DNA of 8,282 bases. It comes from an uncultured Bacteroidota bacterium. Its GTDB lineage: Bacteria; Bacteroidota; Bacteroidia; Flavobacteriales; Schleiferiaceae. The translations under genes were made by a program, and so were the position numbers. This document shows, one piece after another, positions 1-6,011 of the stretch. The notes beneath the pieces are model-generated. The model ran no database searches and was not told the DNA's origin. It was given only the letters and a program-made list of their open reading frames with translations. Each line of letters opens with the position of its first letter. Positions within the stretch are counted from its first letter, which is position 1. The stretch is taken from positions 1 through 8,282 of the forward strand of contig CAJXMS010000086.1 in assembly GCA_913056475.1 (NCBI GenBank), read 5' to 3'.

Positions 1-3
1 GCC

Positions 4-25
4 CCACATTTGGCCGGCAGGCCGG
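4..25. repeat. Intergenic hairpin-forming repeat, copy 1
   Basis: Bases 4-15 (CCACATTTGGCC) are identical to bases 4416-4427. Both copies continue into a CAGG core and a second GGCC-type arm, so each can fold into a short hairpin (here GGCC 12-15 with GGCC 20-23 after one wobble choice, or CCGG 14-17 with CCGG 22-25). This copy lies just downstream of the leftward DUF493 gene. There is no T-run on the exit side of that gene, so it is not a convincing terminator. One 12-base match is near chance for a window this size; the shared hairpin layout and intergenic position are what make it notable. Confidence 0.3.
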
Positions 26-30
26 AATCC

Positions 31-309
31 TTAAAGGGCGATAAGCCCTTCGATGGCTTCCGCTTCTACGTAACGATCTACTACCCGCTGGGGCGACATC
101 ATCATCTCCCGCGCGGTAATGCTGATAAAATTGCCCTTGCGTGAGCTGCGCATATCTACCCGTGCTTCCTTGCTGTTGAAGAGCTGCTCCACCTTGGCTA
201 CCTTTTCATTGTTGGCCGGTACGATGAATTTAAACATGTACACCCGGGGCCATTCAAATCCTTCTTCGAGCTGGCTCTGCAGCTTCTTGTATTTTTCGCC
301 CTTGCTCAT
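31..309 (-). CDS. DUF493 family protein (YbeD-like)
   Basis: Small soluble protein of 92 residues, a normal length for the DUF493/YbeD family, which adopts a compact alpha/beta ferredoxin-like fold with a proposed regulatory (ACT-like) role; no enzymatic function is established. What is visible: a charged N-terminus, the strand FKFIVPANNEKVAKVEQLF near residues 27-45, a SSRKGNFISITA strand in the middle, and a C-terminal VVDRYVEAEAIEGLIAL helix, matching the family pattern of a strand, a helix, a strand and a closing helix. The start is the only good ATG (complement of 307-309) and the stop is TAA (complement of 31-33). It diverges from the DUF962 gene, with about 49 bases between the two starts. 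The family call rests on pattern recognition; function is unknown. Confidence 0.8.
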   Translation of the reverse strand: MSKGEKYKKLQSQLEEGFEWPRVYMFKFIVPANNEKVAKVEQLFNSKEARVDMRSSRKGNFISITAREMMMSPQRVVDRYVEAEAIEGLIAL

Positions 310-350
310 GCTGGCTCTAATTCCTTAATTTCACTTGCGAAAACAAGGTA

Positions 351-358
351 CAAAGATC
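351..358 (-). promoter_or_regulatory. Possible -7 box for the DUF493 gene
   Basis: On the minus strand bases 358 to 351 read GATCTTTG, seven of eight matches to the Bacteroidota -7 element TAnnTTTG. It would place the transcript start roughly 35-40 nt before the DUF493 ATG. No TTG is visible about 19 bases further upstream, and the box abuts the ATG of the divergent gene (359), so a -33 element would lie in that coding sequence. Weak call. Confidence 0.3.
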
Positions 359-838
359 ATGAAAAACATCCACCAGTGGTTTGACGCCTACGGCGAGAGC
401 CACCAAAACCCGGTCAATAAGCGGCTACACTGGATATGCGTGCCGGCCATTTTCTTCAGCATCCTGGCGCTGCTGGCCAGTATCCCGGCGCCTTATTTGC
501 ATAGCTGGGCGCCCTCGGTTTGGGAGCCGTATTTGCACTACGGCACGGTACTGGTGCTCCTGGGGCTGCTTTTTTACCTGCGGCTCTCGGTGCCCATGGC
601 GGTGGGCGTAGGGCTTTTCTCGGCGCTTTGTTTATGGGGCGTTGCCCAAATGTGGTATAGCTCCCTGCCCCTGTGGATCCCGGCTTTAAGCATCTTCGTG
701 GTGGCCTGGATCGGGCAGTTTGTGGGGCATAAGATCGAGGGCGCCAAACCTTCCTTTTTAAAAGACCTGCAGTTTTTGCTCATCGGGCCAGCCTGGTTGC
801 TCGGTTTTCTTTACCGGCGCTGGGGACTTCCTTATTAA
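359..838 (+). CDS. DUF962 / Mpo1-like integral membrane protein
   Basis: Predicted multi-pass inner-membrane protein of 159 residues in the DUF962 (YGL010w/Mpo1) family. The yeast member Mpo1 is an Fe(II)-dependent dioxygenase in alpha-oxidation of hydroxylated fatty acids; whether bacterial members do this is not settled. What is visible: the family N-terminal block YGESHQNPVNKRLHWICVP (residues 11-29, with H15 and H24), four or five hydrophobic segments (about 25-43, 60-75, 80-98, 106-122 and 138-151), and the second conserved block WIGQFVGHKIEGAKPSF (117-133, with H124). The histidines are the candidate metal ligands. A TTG at 335 would add eight residues in frame, but the ATG at 359 starts directly before the conserved region and is preferred. 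It ends 27 nt before the next gene. No good forward promoter was found in the short divergent spacer. Confidence 0.82.
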   Translation: MKNIHQWFDAYGESHQNPVNKRLHWICVPAIFFSILALLASIPAPYLHSWAPSVWEPYLHYGTVLVLLGLLFYLRLSVPMAVGVGLFSALCLWGVAQMWYSSLPLWIPALSIFVVAWIGQFVGHKIEGAKPSFLKDLQFLLIGPAWLLGFLYRRWGLPY

Positions 839-852
839 TGGACGCCGGCTGC

Positions 853-860
853 TATCTTTG
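853..860 (+). promoter_or_regulatory. TATCTTTG -7 promoter box, almost touching the start codon
   Basis: TATCTTTG is a perfect match to the Bacteroidota -7 consensus TAnnTTTG and sits in the 27-nt gap between the DUF962 stop (836-838) and the ATG at 866. The box ends only 5 nt before the ATG, so transcription would begin at or within a couple of bases of the start codon, giving a leaderless or near-leaderless mRNA. No clear TTG is seen at the expected -33 distance (about 831-833 reads CTT), which lowers confidence. Confidence 0.5.
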
Positions 861-865
861 CGCTC

Positions 866-1426
866 ATGCCTGATATAGACGCTTCCCCCGCCCGCCGGGT
901 GGTGATAACCGGCGCCCCCGGCACCGGTAAAACCACCCTGCTAAAAAGCATCGAGGCCCGTGGTTACCGGGTTTTGCCGGAAATGGCCCGCGCGCTGATC
1001 CGGGAGCAGCTGGCGGCCCAGTCGAAGCTTTTGCCCTGGGAAAACCACGCCGGTTTTGGAGAAAAACTCTTTGAGCGGCAAGTGGCTCAGTACCACCAGG
1101 CGCCGGCGGGCCTTACCACTTTTTACGACCGGGGCATTCCCGATAATCTGGGGTATCTGCGCCGCGATGGCATTCCTAATGCGGACCTGGAAGAAGCAGC
1201 CCGCCAGTACCCTTACTTCCCCTACGTGTACTTCACCCCTCCCTGGCCGGAAATTTATGACCGGGATGCCGAACGCCGGGAAGACCTGCCCCTGATGCAG
1301 GCCATTCACCAGGCCCTGGAGGACATTTACCGGCACTACGGTTACCAGCTCATAGAAGTACCCAAGCTACCGCCCGCGCAGCGGGCGGATTTTATCCTCC
1401 ACCACATGGCCCAGCCCACTACCTGA
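866..1426 (+). CDS. AAA_28-type P-loop ATPase / kinase-like protein
   Basis: Predicted cytosolic nucleotide-binding protein of 186 residues, similar to the AAA_28 group (relatives of the NadR kinase domain), often annotated only as 'ATP-binding protein'. Visible motifs: Walker A GAPGTGKTT at residues 16-24 after a hydrophobic strand (VVIT); a PEMAR segment at about 38-42; a Walker-B-like FYDRGIPDN at 86-94, where D88-R89-G90 is typical of the group; and YFTPPWPEIYDRDAERRED near 121-140, resembling a lid region with arginines. The length is normal for a single-domain member. The substrate is unknown; phosphorylation of a small molecule is plausible by family but not shown. It is separated from recQ by one base (TGA at 1424-1426, ATG at 1428), so the two are almost certainly co-transcribed. 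The start follows a TATCTTTG box by 5 nt. Confidence 0.8.
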   Translation: MPDIDASPARRVVITGAPGTGKTTLLKSIEARGYRVLPEMARALIREQLAAQSKLLPWENHAGFGEKLFERQVAQYHQAPAGLTTFYDRGIPDNLGYLRRDGIPNADLEEAARQYPYFPYVYFTPPWPEIYDRDAERREDLPLMQAIHQALEDIYRHYGYQLIEVPKLPPAQRADFILHHMAQPTT

Positions 1427-1427
1427 T

Positions 1428-3398
1428 ATGCCCCCGACCGATCCCCGCACCATACTACAGCAGTACTGGGGGTATCCCGACTTTCGTCCGGGGCAGCGGG
1501 CCATCATAGAGGATGCGCTGGCCGGAAAAGACACCCTGGCCCTACTGCCTACCGGCGGGGGCAAATCCATTTGCTATCAGGTACCCGTGCTCTGCGGGGA
1601 AGGTGTCGGCCTGGTGGTGAGTCCACTCATAGCCCTGATGGACGATCAGGTCCAAAACCTGCGCAAACGCGGCATCCGGGCGGTAGCCCTCCATTCCGGC
1701 TTGTCTTACCGGGAGCTGGACCTGGCGCTCGACAATGCCGCCGAGGGCTTCTATCGCTTCCTGTACGTTTCGCCAGAGCGGCTCCAGAGTGAGCTGTTCC
1801 TGGCCCGGCTGGAGCGGATGCCCGTCCGCTTGCTGGCGGTAGACGAGGCACACTGCATATCCCAGTGGGGCTATGATTTCCGCCCGCCCTACCTGGAAAT
1901 AGCCCAGCTCCGGAAGCAGCTTCCTGAGGTGCCGGTACTGGCCCTTACCGCCACGGCTACCCCGGCGGTGGCGCGCGACATCCAGGAGAAGCTGGCCTTT
2001 AAAGAACCGCATTTGCGGCAGCAAAGCTTTCGGCGTCCGGAGCTTTTTTACCACTTGGTGCACAGCGAAAACAAATGGAACCGGGCCCTGCAAGCCCTGC
2101 AAAAAATACCGGGTACGGCCATCGCTTACCTGCGGCATAGGCGGAGTGTGGTGGAGCTGGCCCAGTGGCTCCAGGCCATGGGCATCCCGGCCCAGTATTA
2201 CCACGGCGGCTTGCCCCCCCAGGAAAGGCAAAAACGCCAGGAGGCCTGGCTTCAAAACCAAACCCGGGTGATGGTATGCACCAACGCCTTTGGGATGGGC
2301 ATCGATAAGCCCGATGTACGGCTGGTGCTTCACCTGGAGCTGCCCGACTCGCTGGAAGCTTATTTCCAGGAGGCTGGGCGGGCGGGCCGCGATCGCCAAA
2401 CCGCGCACGCGGTGACCTACGTAGGGCCGGATGATGTCCATCAACTCCGCGTGCGGCACCTCCAGAGTTTCCCCAGCCTTCAGGACATTCGCCATCTCTA
2501 CCAGGTCCTGGCTAATTATTTCCAACTGGCCACCGGCAGTGGTGCGGGACAGACCTTTGGGCTAGACATGGGGGCCTTTTTACGACAGTACCGCCTGCCG
2601 GCCCTTAAGACCCATCAAGGGCTGCGTATCCTCAGTAAGGAGGGTTTTATAAGCTTGAGTGATGGCTATGCCCAACCCTCCCGGCTCCGCATTCTGGCCG
2701 ATAATACCACTCTGTATGATTACCAACTCCGCTACCCCAAGCAAGACCTTCTGATCAAAACGCTGACCCGCTCCTACGGGGGCCTGGACGTGGAGTACAG
2801 CGCTATAGATGAAGCCACCCTGGCCGCCCGCCTAAAAACCAATGAAGAAACGGTAACGGCGCAACTGCATGAGCTGCACCGGCGGGAAATGGTGGATTAC
2901 CAACCGCGCCGCCAGGCCAGCAGCATCACCTTTGAGCGGGCGCGGGTAGAGAGCCGGCATTTGCGCATAAGCCCGGAGCATCTAAAGCAACGCTACCAGC
3001 AGCTGGAAAAACGCATAGAAGCGGTGATCCGCTACACAGAGGAAGACCAAACCTGCCGGAGCTTACAATTGCTGCACTACTTTGGCGAAAAAGGGGCCCC
3101 GGCCTGCGGCCGCTGCGATGTGTGCCGCCGCCAAAAAAGAGCCGTCCAGGGGGCCAGCTATGCCGCCACGCGAAAGGTTATTTACAAAACCCTGCAGGAA
3201 GAAGCGCCCCTACGGCTGGAAGAAGCGCTCGAGCAATGGCGCCCCCAGCGAAAAGCAGAGGAAACCTTACGCTGGATGGTAGACGAGGGGGAGGTACAGC
3301 TTCATAACGGGGTGTTACATTTGCCGGTACAGACAAAGGATAAAACCTCCCCATCCAAAAATAAGCACGATGACCACGACCGGCCTTCTCCGGCTTAG
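1428..3398 (+). CDS. recQ: RecQ-family ATP-dependent 3'-5' DNA helicase
   Basis: Superfamily 2 helicase for recombination and repair intermediates, 656 residues. Motif order: motif 0 YWGYPDFRPGQ (13-23), Walker A LPTGGGKS (40-47), motif Ia SPLIALMDDQ (65-74), DEAH at 139-142 followed by the RecQ aromatic-rich loop CISQWGYDFRPPY (143-155), motif III LTATATP (173-179), motif VI QEAGRAGRD (314-322, R318 and R321). The zinc cysteines are C543, C560, C563 and C566, the C-x16-C-x2-C-x2-C spacing of E. coli RecQ, but they lie about 220 residues after motif VI instead of about 50. The intervening segment (about 330-540) looks mostly helical and contains winged-helix-like stretches. No HRDC domain is recognised; about 90 residues follow the zinc cluster, ending in a charged tail. 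This layout resembles a long RecQ paralogue common in Bacteroidota. The last 29 nt overlap the next gene's start. Symbol given by family; a genome may hold other recQ paralogues. Confidence 0.95.
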   Translation: MPPTDPRTILQQYWGYPDFRPGQRAIIEDALAGKDTLALLPTGGGKSICYQVPVLCGEGVGLVVSPLIALMDDQVQNLRKRGIRAVALHSGLSYRELDLALDNAAEGFYRFLYVSPERLQSELFLARLERMPVRLLAVDEAHCISQWGYDFRPPYLEIAQLRKQLPEVPVLALTATATPAVARDIQEKLAFKEPHLRQQSFRRPELFYHLVHSENKWNRALQALQKIPGTAIAYLRHRRSVVELAQWLQAMGIPAQYYHGGLPPQERQKRQEAWLQNQTRVMVCTNAFGMGIDKPDVRLVLHLELPDSLEAYFQEAGRAGRDRQTAHAVTYVGPDDVHQLRVRHLQSFPSLQDIRHLYQVLANYFQLATGSGAGQTFGLDMGAFLRQYRLPALKTHQGLRILSKEGFISLSDGYAQPSRLRILADNTTLYDYQLRYPKQDLLIKTLTRSYGGLDVEYSAIDEATLAARLKTNEETVTAQLHELHRREMVDYQPRRQASSITFERARVESRHLRISPEHLKQRYQQLEKRIEAVIRYTEEDQTCRSLQLLHYFGEKGAPACGRCDVCRRQKRAVQGASYAATRKVIYKTLQEEAPLRLEEALEQWRPQRKAEETLRWMVDEGEVQLHNGVLHLPVQTKDKTSPSKNKHDDHDRPSPA

Positions 3399-4410
3399 CC
3401 TGGTGGCTGTTTTACTGGCGGCCTCCCCCGTACTTAGGGCGCAATCCCTGAACCCCGCCCCCGCGGTAGCCGGGGTGCAGAGCGATATCAACTACCTCAC
3501 CGGCGGCTACCTCCGCCCCCTGGGAGAGGCGGTTACCGCCGGGCTCAACAATGGCTGGTATCACCGCGCAAAATCCTACCCTTTCGGTTCCTTCTCGATA
3601 TCCCTGGAGCCTACGGTGGGCCTTATTCCCGATGCACAAACCAGCTTCACCATCCGCCCGGAAAACCTAAGCGAGCTAGAACTGGTGAACCCCAGCGATA
3701 ATGTGACCCCTACCGCCTTTGGCCCCAATGAAGCGGGCGTGCAGCTGAAGTACGACAACCAAAGCCTACCGTTAGGCGCCGGGGACCGGACGTTTAGCAT
3801 GCCAGCGGGCTACGGCTTTCAGCTCTTGCCCCTGGTCCATTTGAGCGCAGCGGTAGGTCTGCCGGGACACAACACCCTGCGGCTCCGCTATCTGCCTTCG
3901 GTGCCGGTTCCCACCCTGGACCGTACCGATTACGCGCTCTTTGGTCTGGGCTTGCAGCACAGTCTTACGGAGTGGATTCCCGGGCTTTCGGCGCTTCCCC
4001 TGCATATTTCTCTAATGGGTGGCTACAGCCAGTTTTCCCTGGAACAAGAACTGCCGGGCAACAATAATCAGCAGCAAGCTCTGAAACTTAACACCCAAAG
4101 CTGGACCGGACGCCTGCTGGTCAGTAAAGAGATCCACTTTTTGACCCTTTACGCCGGTATTGGTTATAACGGGGGCCATACCCGCATTCAAATGAAAGGC
4201 AGCTATCGCTGGGTAGATCCGCTGGACCTGAACAATCCGGAAAAAACCATTGAAGACCCGGTGGATTTTACCACTACCGGCAGCAATGGTATTTACGGAA
4301 ACTTAGGAATGCGATTGAAGTTTCTAAAGGTTATATTCTTAGCCGCCGACTACACCCTGGGGCCCTATCCGGCGCTCAGTGCCAGCCTGGGAACCCAGCT
4401 AAAATTATAG
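3370..4410 (+). CDS. DUF6588-like outer-membrane beta-barrel protein
   Basis: Predicted outer-membrane protein of 346 residues. A Sec signal peptide is clear: the hydrophobic stretch LLRLSLVAVLLAASPVL, then LRAQS with likely cleavage after A24 (before Q25). The mature part begins with a YLRPLGEAVTAGLNNGWYHRAK-type block (about residues 47-68) and a 'FGSFSISLEPTVGLIP' strand, resembling the Bacteroidota DUF6588 family, followed by many short alternating polar/hydrophobic strands (for example ISLMGGYSQFSLEQEL, LTLYAGIGYNGGHTRIQM, GNLGMRLKFLKVIFLAADYTLG) expected of a beta-barrel. Exact function is unknown; a transport or lipid-related role is only a guess. The ATG at 3370 lies inside recQ in another frame (29-nt overlap) and no promoter is seen, so expression by co-transcription and translational coupling is likely. 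The C-terminal residue is Leu and not the common Phe. Confidence 0.78.
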   Translation: MTTTGLLRLSLVAVLLAASPVLRAQSLNPAPAVAGVQSDINYLTGGYLRPLGEAVTAGLNNGWYHRAKSYPFGSFSISLEPTVGLIPDAQTSFTIRPENLSELELVNPSDNVTPTAFGPNEAGVQLKYDNQSLPLGAGDRTFSMPAGYGFQLLPLVHLSAAVGLPGHNTLRLRYLPSVPVPTLDRTDYALFGLGLQHSLTEWIPGLSALPLHISLMGGYSQFSLEQELPGNNNQQQALKLNTQSWTGRLLVSKEIHFLTLYAGIGYNGGHTRIQMKGSYRWVDPLDLNNPEKTIEDPVDFTTTGSNGIYGNLGMRLKFLKVIFLAADYTLGPYPALSASLGTQLKL

Positions 4411-4415
4411 GAGAA

Positions 4416-4460
4416 CCACATTTGGCCCCCAGGGCCTAAAAACCCGGGTCCTCGTGGCCC
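4416..4460 (+). other. GC-rich hairpin-prone spacer before fmt; intergenic repeat copy 2
   Basis: The 67-nt gap between the barrel gene and fmt holds two short inverted repeats. The first is GGCCC 4424-4428 with GGGCC 4432-4436 (3-nt loop CCA). The second is GGGTC 4446-4450 with GGCCC 4456-4460 (one G-T wobble, 5-nt loop). The arms are similar enough that GGGCC 4432-4436 could instead pair with GGCCC 4456-4460. Bases 4416-4427 repeat bases 4-15 exactly. No T-run follows either hairpin, so neither is a standard intrinsic terminator. A GTG at 4454 opens an in-frame extension of fmt through this region, which is not favoured. Confidence 0.35.
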
Positions 4461-4477
4461 GCAATCAAGATAAGCAT

Positions 4478-5428
4478 ATGCGAATCGTATTTATGGGGAC
4501 GCCTTTTTTTGCGGTACCCAGCCTGGAAGCCCTTAGGGCCAGCCAGCACGAAATAGTGGGGGTGGTAACAGCGCCCGATAAACCAGCCGGGCGGGGACGC
4601 CGGCTGCAGGGCAGTGCGGTAAAAGAAGCGGCGCAGAAGGCCGGACTACCGATATGGCAGCCGGTAAAGCTTAAAGACCCCCAGTGGCTCAAGCAACTGG
4701 AAGCAGCCGAGCCGGAGCTCATCGTAGTGGTGGCTTTCCGCATGCTGCCCAAAGTAGTGTGGGCGCTGCCGCCCCTGGGTACCATAAACCTGCATGCCTC
4801 TTTGCTCCCGCAATACCGCGGGGCGGCCCCCATCAACTGGGCCCTGATCAATGGCGAAAAGGAGACGGGCCTTACCACCTTTCGCCTGGATAAGCGCATT
4901 GACACGGGCGCTATTCTGGGCCAAACCAGACTTCCCATTCACCCAGAAGAGACCGCAGGCAGCTTGCACGATAAAATGCTGCAGCCGGGGGCGAAGCTCC
5001 TCCTCGAAACGGTAAACCGGCTGGCGCGAAACGAAACGGAGCCGCGACCACAGCGCGCGTCGGAGCCGCTTAAAGAGGCTCCTAAACTGAGCGTAGAAGA
5101 TACCTGGCTCCCCTGGGAAGCGCCGGTGGCGGAAGTTTACAACCGCTTTCGGGGCCTCAGTCCCTACCCCGGCGCCCGGGGTTTATTGCAAATGGGCCAG
5201 GCGGAATACCTGGTAAAAATAAGCGCCGCCGAACGGGACGATACCCCGGCCGGCGAAGCGCCCGGAAAGGTGCTAACGGACGGCCGAAACGACCTAAAAG
5301 TGGCTTGCAGGGACGGATATTTGGTGATTAAAGAGGCGCAACTCCCCGGTAAAAGACGGCTATCTACCCCCGAATTGCTCAATGGCTTCAAAATAGGTCC
5401 TGAGGCTCAGTTTGTTATAAAAACCTAA
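4478..5428 (+). CDS. fmt: Methionyl-tRNA formyltransferase
   Basis: Transfers the formyl group of 10-formyltetrahydrofolate to the amino group of Met-tRNAfMet, producing the initiator tRNA used in bacterial translation; cytosolic. The product is 316 residues, normal for Fmt. Visible features: N-terminal MRIVFMGTPFFAVPSLEAL typical of Fmt; PDKPAGRGRRL loop near residues 35-45 (tRNA-contacting region in E. coli Fmt); catalytic block INLHASLLPQYRGAAPINWA, giving N104 and H106; and RIDTGAI with the third catalytic residue D142. The C-terminal OB-like domain (about 200 onward) carries the expected AEVYNRFRGLSPYPGA block. A GTG at 4454 would add eight residues, but the family starts exactly at MRIVFMGTP, so the ATG at 4478 is chosen. 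No promoter is evident in the spacer, so read-through from the recQ side is likely. HU follows downstream after a 145-nt gap with its own promoter. Confidence 0.96.
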   Translation: MRIVFMGTPFFAVPSLEALRASQHEIVGVVTAPDKPAGRGRRLQGSAVKEAAQKAGLPIWQPVKLKDPQWLKQLEAAEPELIVVVAFRMLPKVVWALPPLGTINLHASLLPQYRGAAPINWALINGEKETGLTTFRLDKRIDTGAILGQTRLPIHPEETAGSLHDKMLQPGAKLLLETVNRLARNETEPRPQRASEPLKEAPKLSVEDTWLPWEAPVAEVYNRFRGLSPYPGARGLLQMGQAEYLVKISAAERDDTPAGEAPGKVLTDGRNDLKVACRDGYLVIKEAQLPGKRRLSTPELLNGFKIGPEAQFVIKT

Positions 5429-5451
5429 CTATCAGTGTTTTAGGTGTTTTT
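5419..5451 (+). terminator. Weak intrinsic terminator overlapping the fmt stop
   Basis: ACCTAA (5423-5428, including the fmt TAA) can pair with TTAGGT (5440-5445). After one mismatch the stem extends with AAA (5419-5421) and TTT (5447-5449), and five T residues occupy 5447-5451. The loop is 11 nt and the stem is A/T-rich, so it would be weak. It is in the right place between fmt and the independently promoted HU gene. Confidence 0.35.
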
Positions 5452-5454
5452 AGG
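5436..5454 (+). repeat. Short tandem repeat TGTTTTAGG / TGTTTTTAGG
   Basis: Two adjacent units, 9 and 10 nt (5436-5444 and 5445-5454), differ by one T. They form the 3' arm of the possible fmt terminator, so the upstream ACCTAA could pair with either unit. Probably a local slippage duplication. Confidence 0.5.
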
Positions 5455-5508
5455 AATTCACAATTTTCAGAACTTTTCCACAAATAGGGGGGTAAATGAC
5501 GCAAAAGC

Positions 5509-5538
5509 TTGAACCGTAGCGGGATTCAGCTATCTTTG
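5509..5538 (+). promoter_or_regulatory. Bacteroidota-type housekeeping promoter for HU
   Basis: TTG at 5509-5511 and TATCTTTG at 5531-5538 are separated by 19 bases, a textbook match to the Bacteroidota primary-sigma promoter (TTG, about 19, TAnnTTTG). Transcription would start near 5542-5545, leaving a leader of about 30 nt before the HU ATG. The leader is A/T-rich with no Shine-Dalgarno sequence, usual in this phylum. It contains a minimal ATG TTT AAC TAA reading frame at 5551-5562. This is the strongest promoter in the window, in keeping with high HU expression. Confidence 0.85.
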
Positions 5539-5573
5539 GGATTGAAAATCATGTTTAACTAAAACCGCTTTTC

Positions 5574-5843
5574 ATGAACAAATCAGAATTGATCGATGCC
5601 ATGGCTCAAGATGCTGACATCTCCAAAGCCGCGGCCAAAAAAGCACTGGACTCGTTTACCGATCGCGTAGCGGGCTCCCTGGCCAAAGGTAATCGCGTTT
5701 CCCTGGTAGGATTCGGCACCTTCTCCACCAGTGAGCGCTCCGCTCGGGAGGGACGTAATCCGCAAACGGGTCAAAAGATCCAAATCCCAGCCAAAACTGT
5801 AGCAAAATTTAAGCCCGGTTCCGAGCTTAACGACAAGCTCTAA
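5574..5843 (+). CDS. HU-family nucleoid DNA-binding protein
   Basis: Small basic histone-like protein that dimerises, bends DNA and compacts the nucleoid. It has 89 residues, the standard HU length (about 90). Visible features: N-terminal MNKSELIDAMAQDADISKAAAKKALDSF helices for dimerisation; the family signature GFGTFSTSERSAREGRNPQTG (about residues 47-67) covering the DNA-contacting beta arm; the arm-tip RNPQTGQ with its proline that intercalates into DNA in HU/IHF; and the C-terminal KTVAKFKPGSELNDKL. HU is favoured over IHF by general similarity; a single-gene homodimeric HU is usual in Bacteroidota. It stands as a single-gene unit: strong promoter upstream, strong terminator downstream. 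I leave the symbol empty because Bacteroidota often carry several HU paralogues. Confidence 0.96.
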   Translation: MNKSELIDAMAQDADISKAAAKKALDSFTDRVAGSLAKGNRVSLVGFGTFSTSERSAREGRNPQTGQKIQIPAKTVAKFKPGSELNDKL

Positions 5844-5869
5844 GGGCGAAGGATTTCGACCGTTTCGAG

Positions 5870-5912
5870 AAAAGGTCGCTTGCCTCTCAACCAGGTAAAG
5901 CGGCCTTTTTTT
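5870..5912 (+). terminator. Strong intrinsic terminator of the HU gene
   Basis: AAAGGTCGCTT (5871-5881) pairs with AAGCGGCCTTT (5898-5908) over 11 base pairs with one G-T wobble, extended by A5870-T5909. Inside the loop CCT (5883-5885) can pair with AGG (5893-5895), lengthening the hairpin. A run of seven T residues (5906-5912) follows the GC core. It begins 26 nt after the HU stop and separates HU from the next operon. Confidence 0.85.
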
Positions 5913-5939
5913 ATGGACCAGGGACGCCGGGAAAAAGTT

Positions 5940-5947
5940 TAATTTTG
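5940..5947 (+). promoter_or_regulatory. Candidate -7 box for the oxidoreductase operon
   Basis: TAATTTTG fits TAnnTTTG at all fixed positions and lies between the HU terminator and the next ATG (6012), so a promoter is expected here. No TTG is found at the proper upstream distance (5918-5920 reads CCA). The predicted leader is about 60 nt. Confidence 0.5.
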
Positions 5948-6011
5948 TGCTTCTTTAAACCACGGGCCCTCACTGCTTAGCCTGCTATCACTTGCTCACC
6001 CCTTAGCTTTT

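Noticed and set aside
335..358. TTG start giving eight extra residues for the DUF962 protein
   Set aside because: The ATG at 359 starts right before the conserved block; the extension is charged and not family-like.
838..873. Eleven-codon frame ATG GAC GCC ... TGA spanning the ATPase start
   Set aside because: Overlaps the -7 box and has no independent signal; likely chance.
941..1336. 131-residue antisense frame opposite the AAA_28 ATPase
   Set aside because: Shadow of a gene with clear Walker motifs; composition is low-complexity-like and no domain is seen.
1542..2525. 327-residue open frame on the minus strand inside recQ
   Set aside because: It lies opposite conserved RecQ motifs, shows no recognisable domain, and long antisense frames are expected in GC-rich coding DNA.
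4421..4445. Terminator after the barrel-protein gene
   Set aside because: The GGCCC/GGGCC hairpin is followed by an A-run and not a T-run on the plus strand.
4454..4477. GTG start extending Fmt by eight residues
   Set aside because: Fmt proteins begin at MRIVFMGTP, and the extension lies in the hairpin-forming spacer.
4465..4938. 157-residue antisense frame opposite fmt
   Set aside because: Covers the Fmt catalytic block on the other strand; rich in Ser/Arg/Cys as expected of a shadow frame.
5474..5482. DnaA-box-like TTTTCCACA upstream of HU
   Set aside because: One mismatch to TTATCCACA, but it is a single box with no cluster, so an origin or DnaA regulation is not supported.
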